From the NCBI GenBank assembly GCA_016928995.1, contig JAFGJS010000078.1:1-40426 (forward strand): DNA of 40,426 nucleotides. The letters run 5' to 3'. This document shows, one piece after another, positions 40,379 through 40,426 of this stretch. Within the stretch, counting starts at the first letter, position 1. Each line of letters begins with the position of its first letter. Origin of the DNA: Candidatus Sumerlaeota bacterium (GTDB lineage Bacteria; Sumerlaeota; Sumerlaeia; JAFGJS01). The notes under the pieces are model-generated. The model searched no databases. It was not told where the DNA came from and worked only from the letters and a program-made list of their open reading frames with translations. The position numbers were made by a program, and so were the translations under genes.

Positions 40379-40426
40379 TCAGGCCGGGATATCGCCCATA
40401 CCGAACAGCGCCTGAAGCTCCGCCGC
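40379..40426 (-). CDS. C-terminal end of an unidentified protein (partial)
   Basis: On the minus strand an open frame enters from the right edge and ends at TGA (40381-40379), encoding AAELQALFGMGDIPA. This composition suits a genuine protein end, and the gene would converge with the HExxH lipoprotein gene. It is too short to identify. The 125-bp gap between them shows a weak stem around GGTTT/AAACC at 40350-40370 but no convincing terminator. Confidence 0.4.
   Translation of the reverse strand, partial: AAELQALFGMGDIPA

Overview
The window looks like a chromosomal segment of an uncultured, didermal, heterotrophic bacterium. GC is roughly in the mid-50s percent by eye. Lipoproteins, a CARDB/C25 secreted protease, TPR proteins with an N-terminal small beta-domain and DUF6057-like membrane proteins suggest a PVC- or FCB-type or candidate-phylum lineage; I cannot place it more precisely. 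There is no CRISPR array, prophage, rRNA gene or intact insertion sequence. Two short transposon-like repeats are present.

Layout. 1-600: the end of an unknown gene, a hairpin-forming low-complexity repeat, and an orphan tRNA-Ile/tRNA-Ala pair. 880-4760: a metallo-beta-lactamase-fold hydrolase, then a minus-strand ABC sugar importer operon (binding protein and two permeases, no ATPase) with its own promoter. 4840-6671: plsY and gpsA, two sequential enzymes of phospholipid synthesis. 6863-11839: M42 aminopeptidase, a large GAF-containing sensor histidine kinase, and a zinc-dependent polyol-type dehydrogenase. 11853-20510 (minus): rhomboid protease, DEAD-box-type helicase, a large gingipain-like C25 protease, and a translationally coupled pair of envelope proteins that share a domain (the larger is FlgT-like).

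20965-29189 is the most unusual part. A gene pair (polytopic membrane protein with TPR-like tail, resembling DUF6057; then an exported WD40-like/PD40 propeller carrying a CxxCH haem-attachment motif) occurs twice, as two convergent operons meeting tail to tail. The minus-strand copy is led by a tandem Rid-family protein. I regard this as a candidate undescribed envelope redox or sensing module.

29880-34729: an operon of a TPR protein, a one-TM coiled-coil protein and a CehA/McbA-type metallohydrolase whose metal ligands are all replaced, so probably a pseudoenzyme. 34749-40253: gmd behind a strong promoter with a remarkable palindrome, then comEC and an HExxH lipoprotein that overlaps it by 77 nt. 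A minus-strand gene end lies at the right edge.

Two copies of one MITE-like element (156 and 165 bp, identical 14-bp terminal inverted repeats, 5-bp target duplications) sit in opposite orientation behind gpsA and in front of comEC. Functional statements rest on motif recognition by eye; no database search was run.
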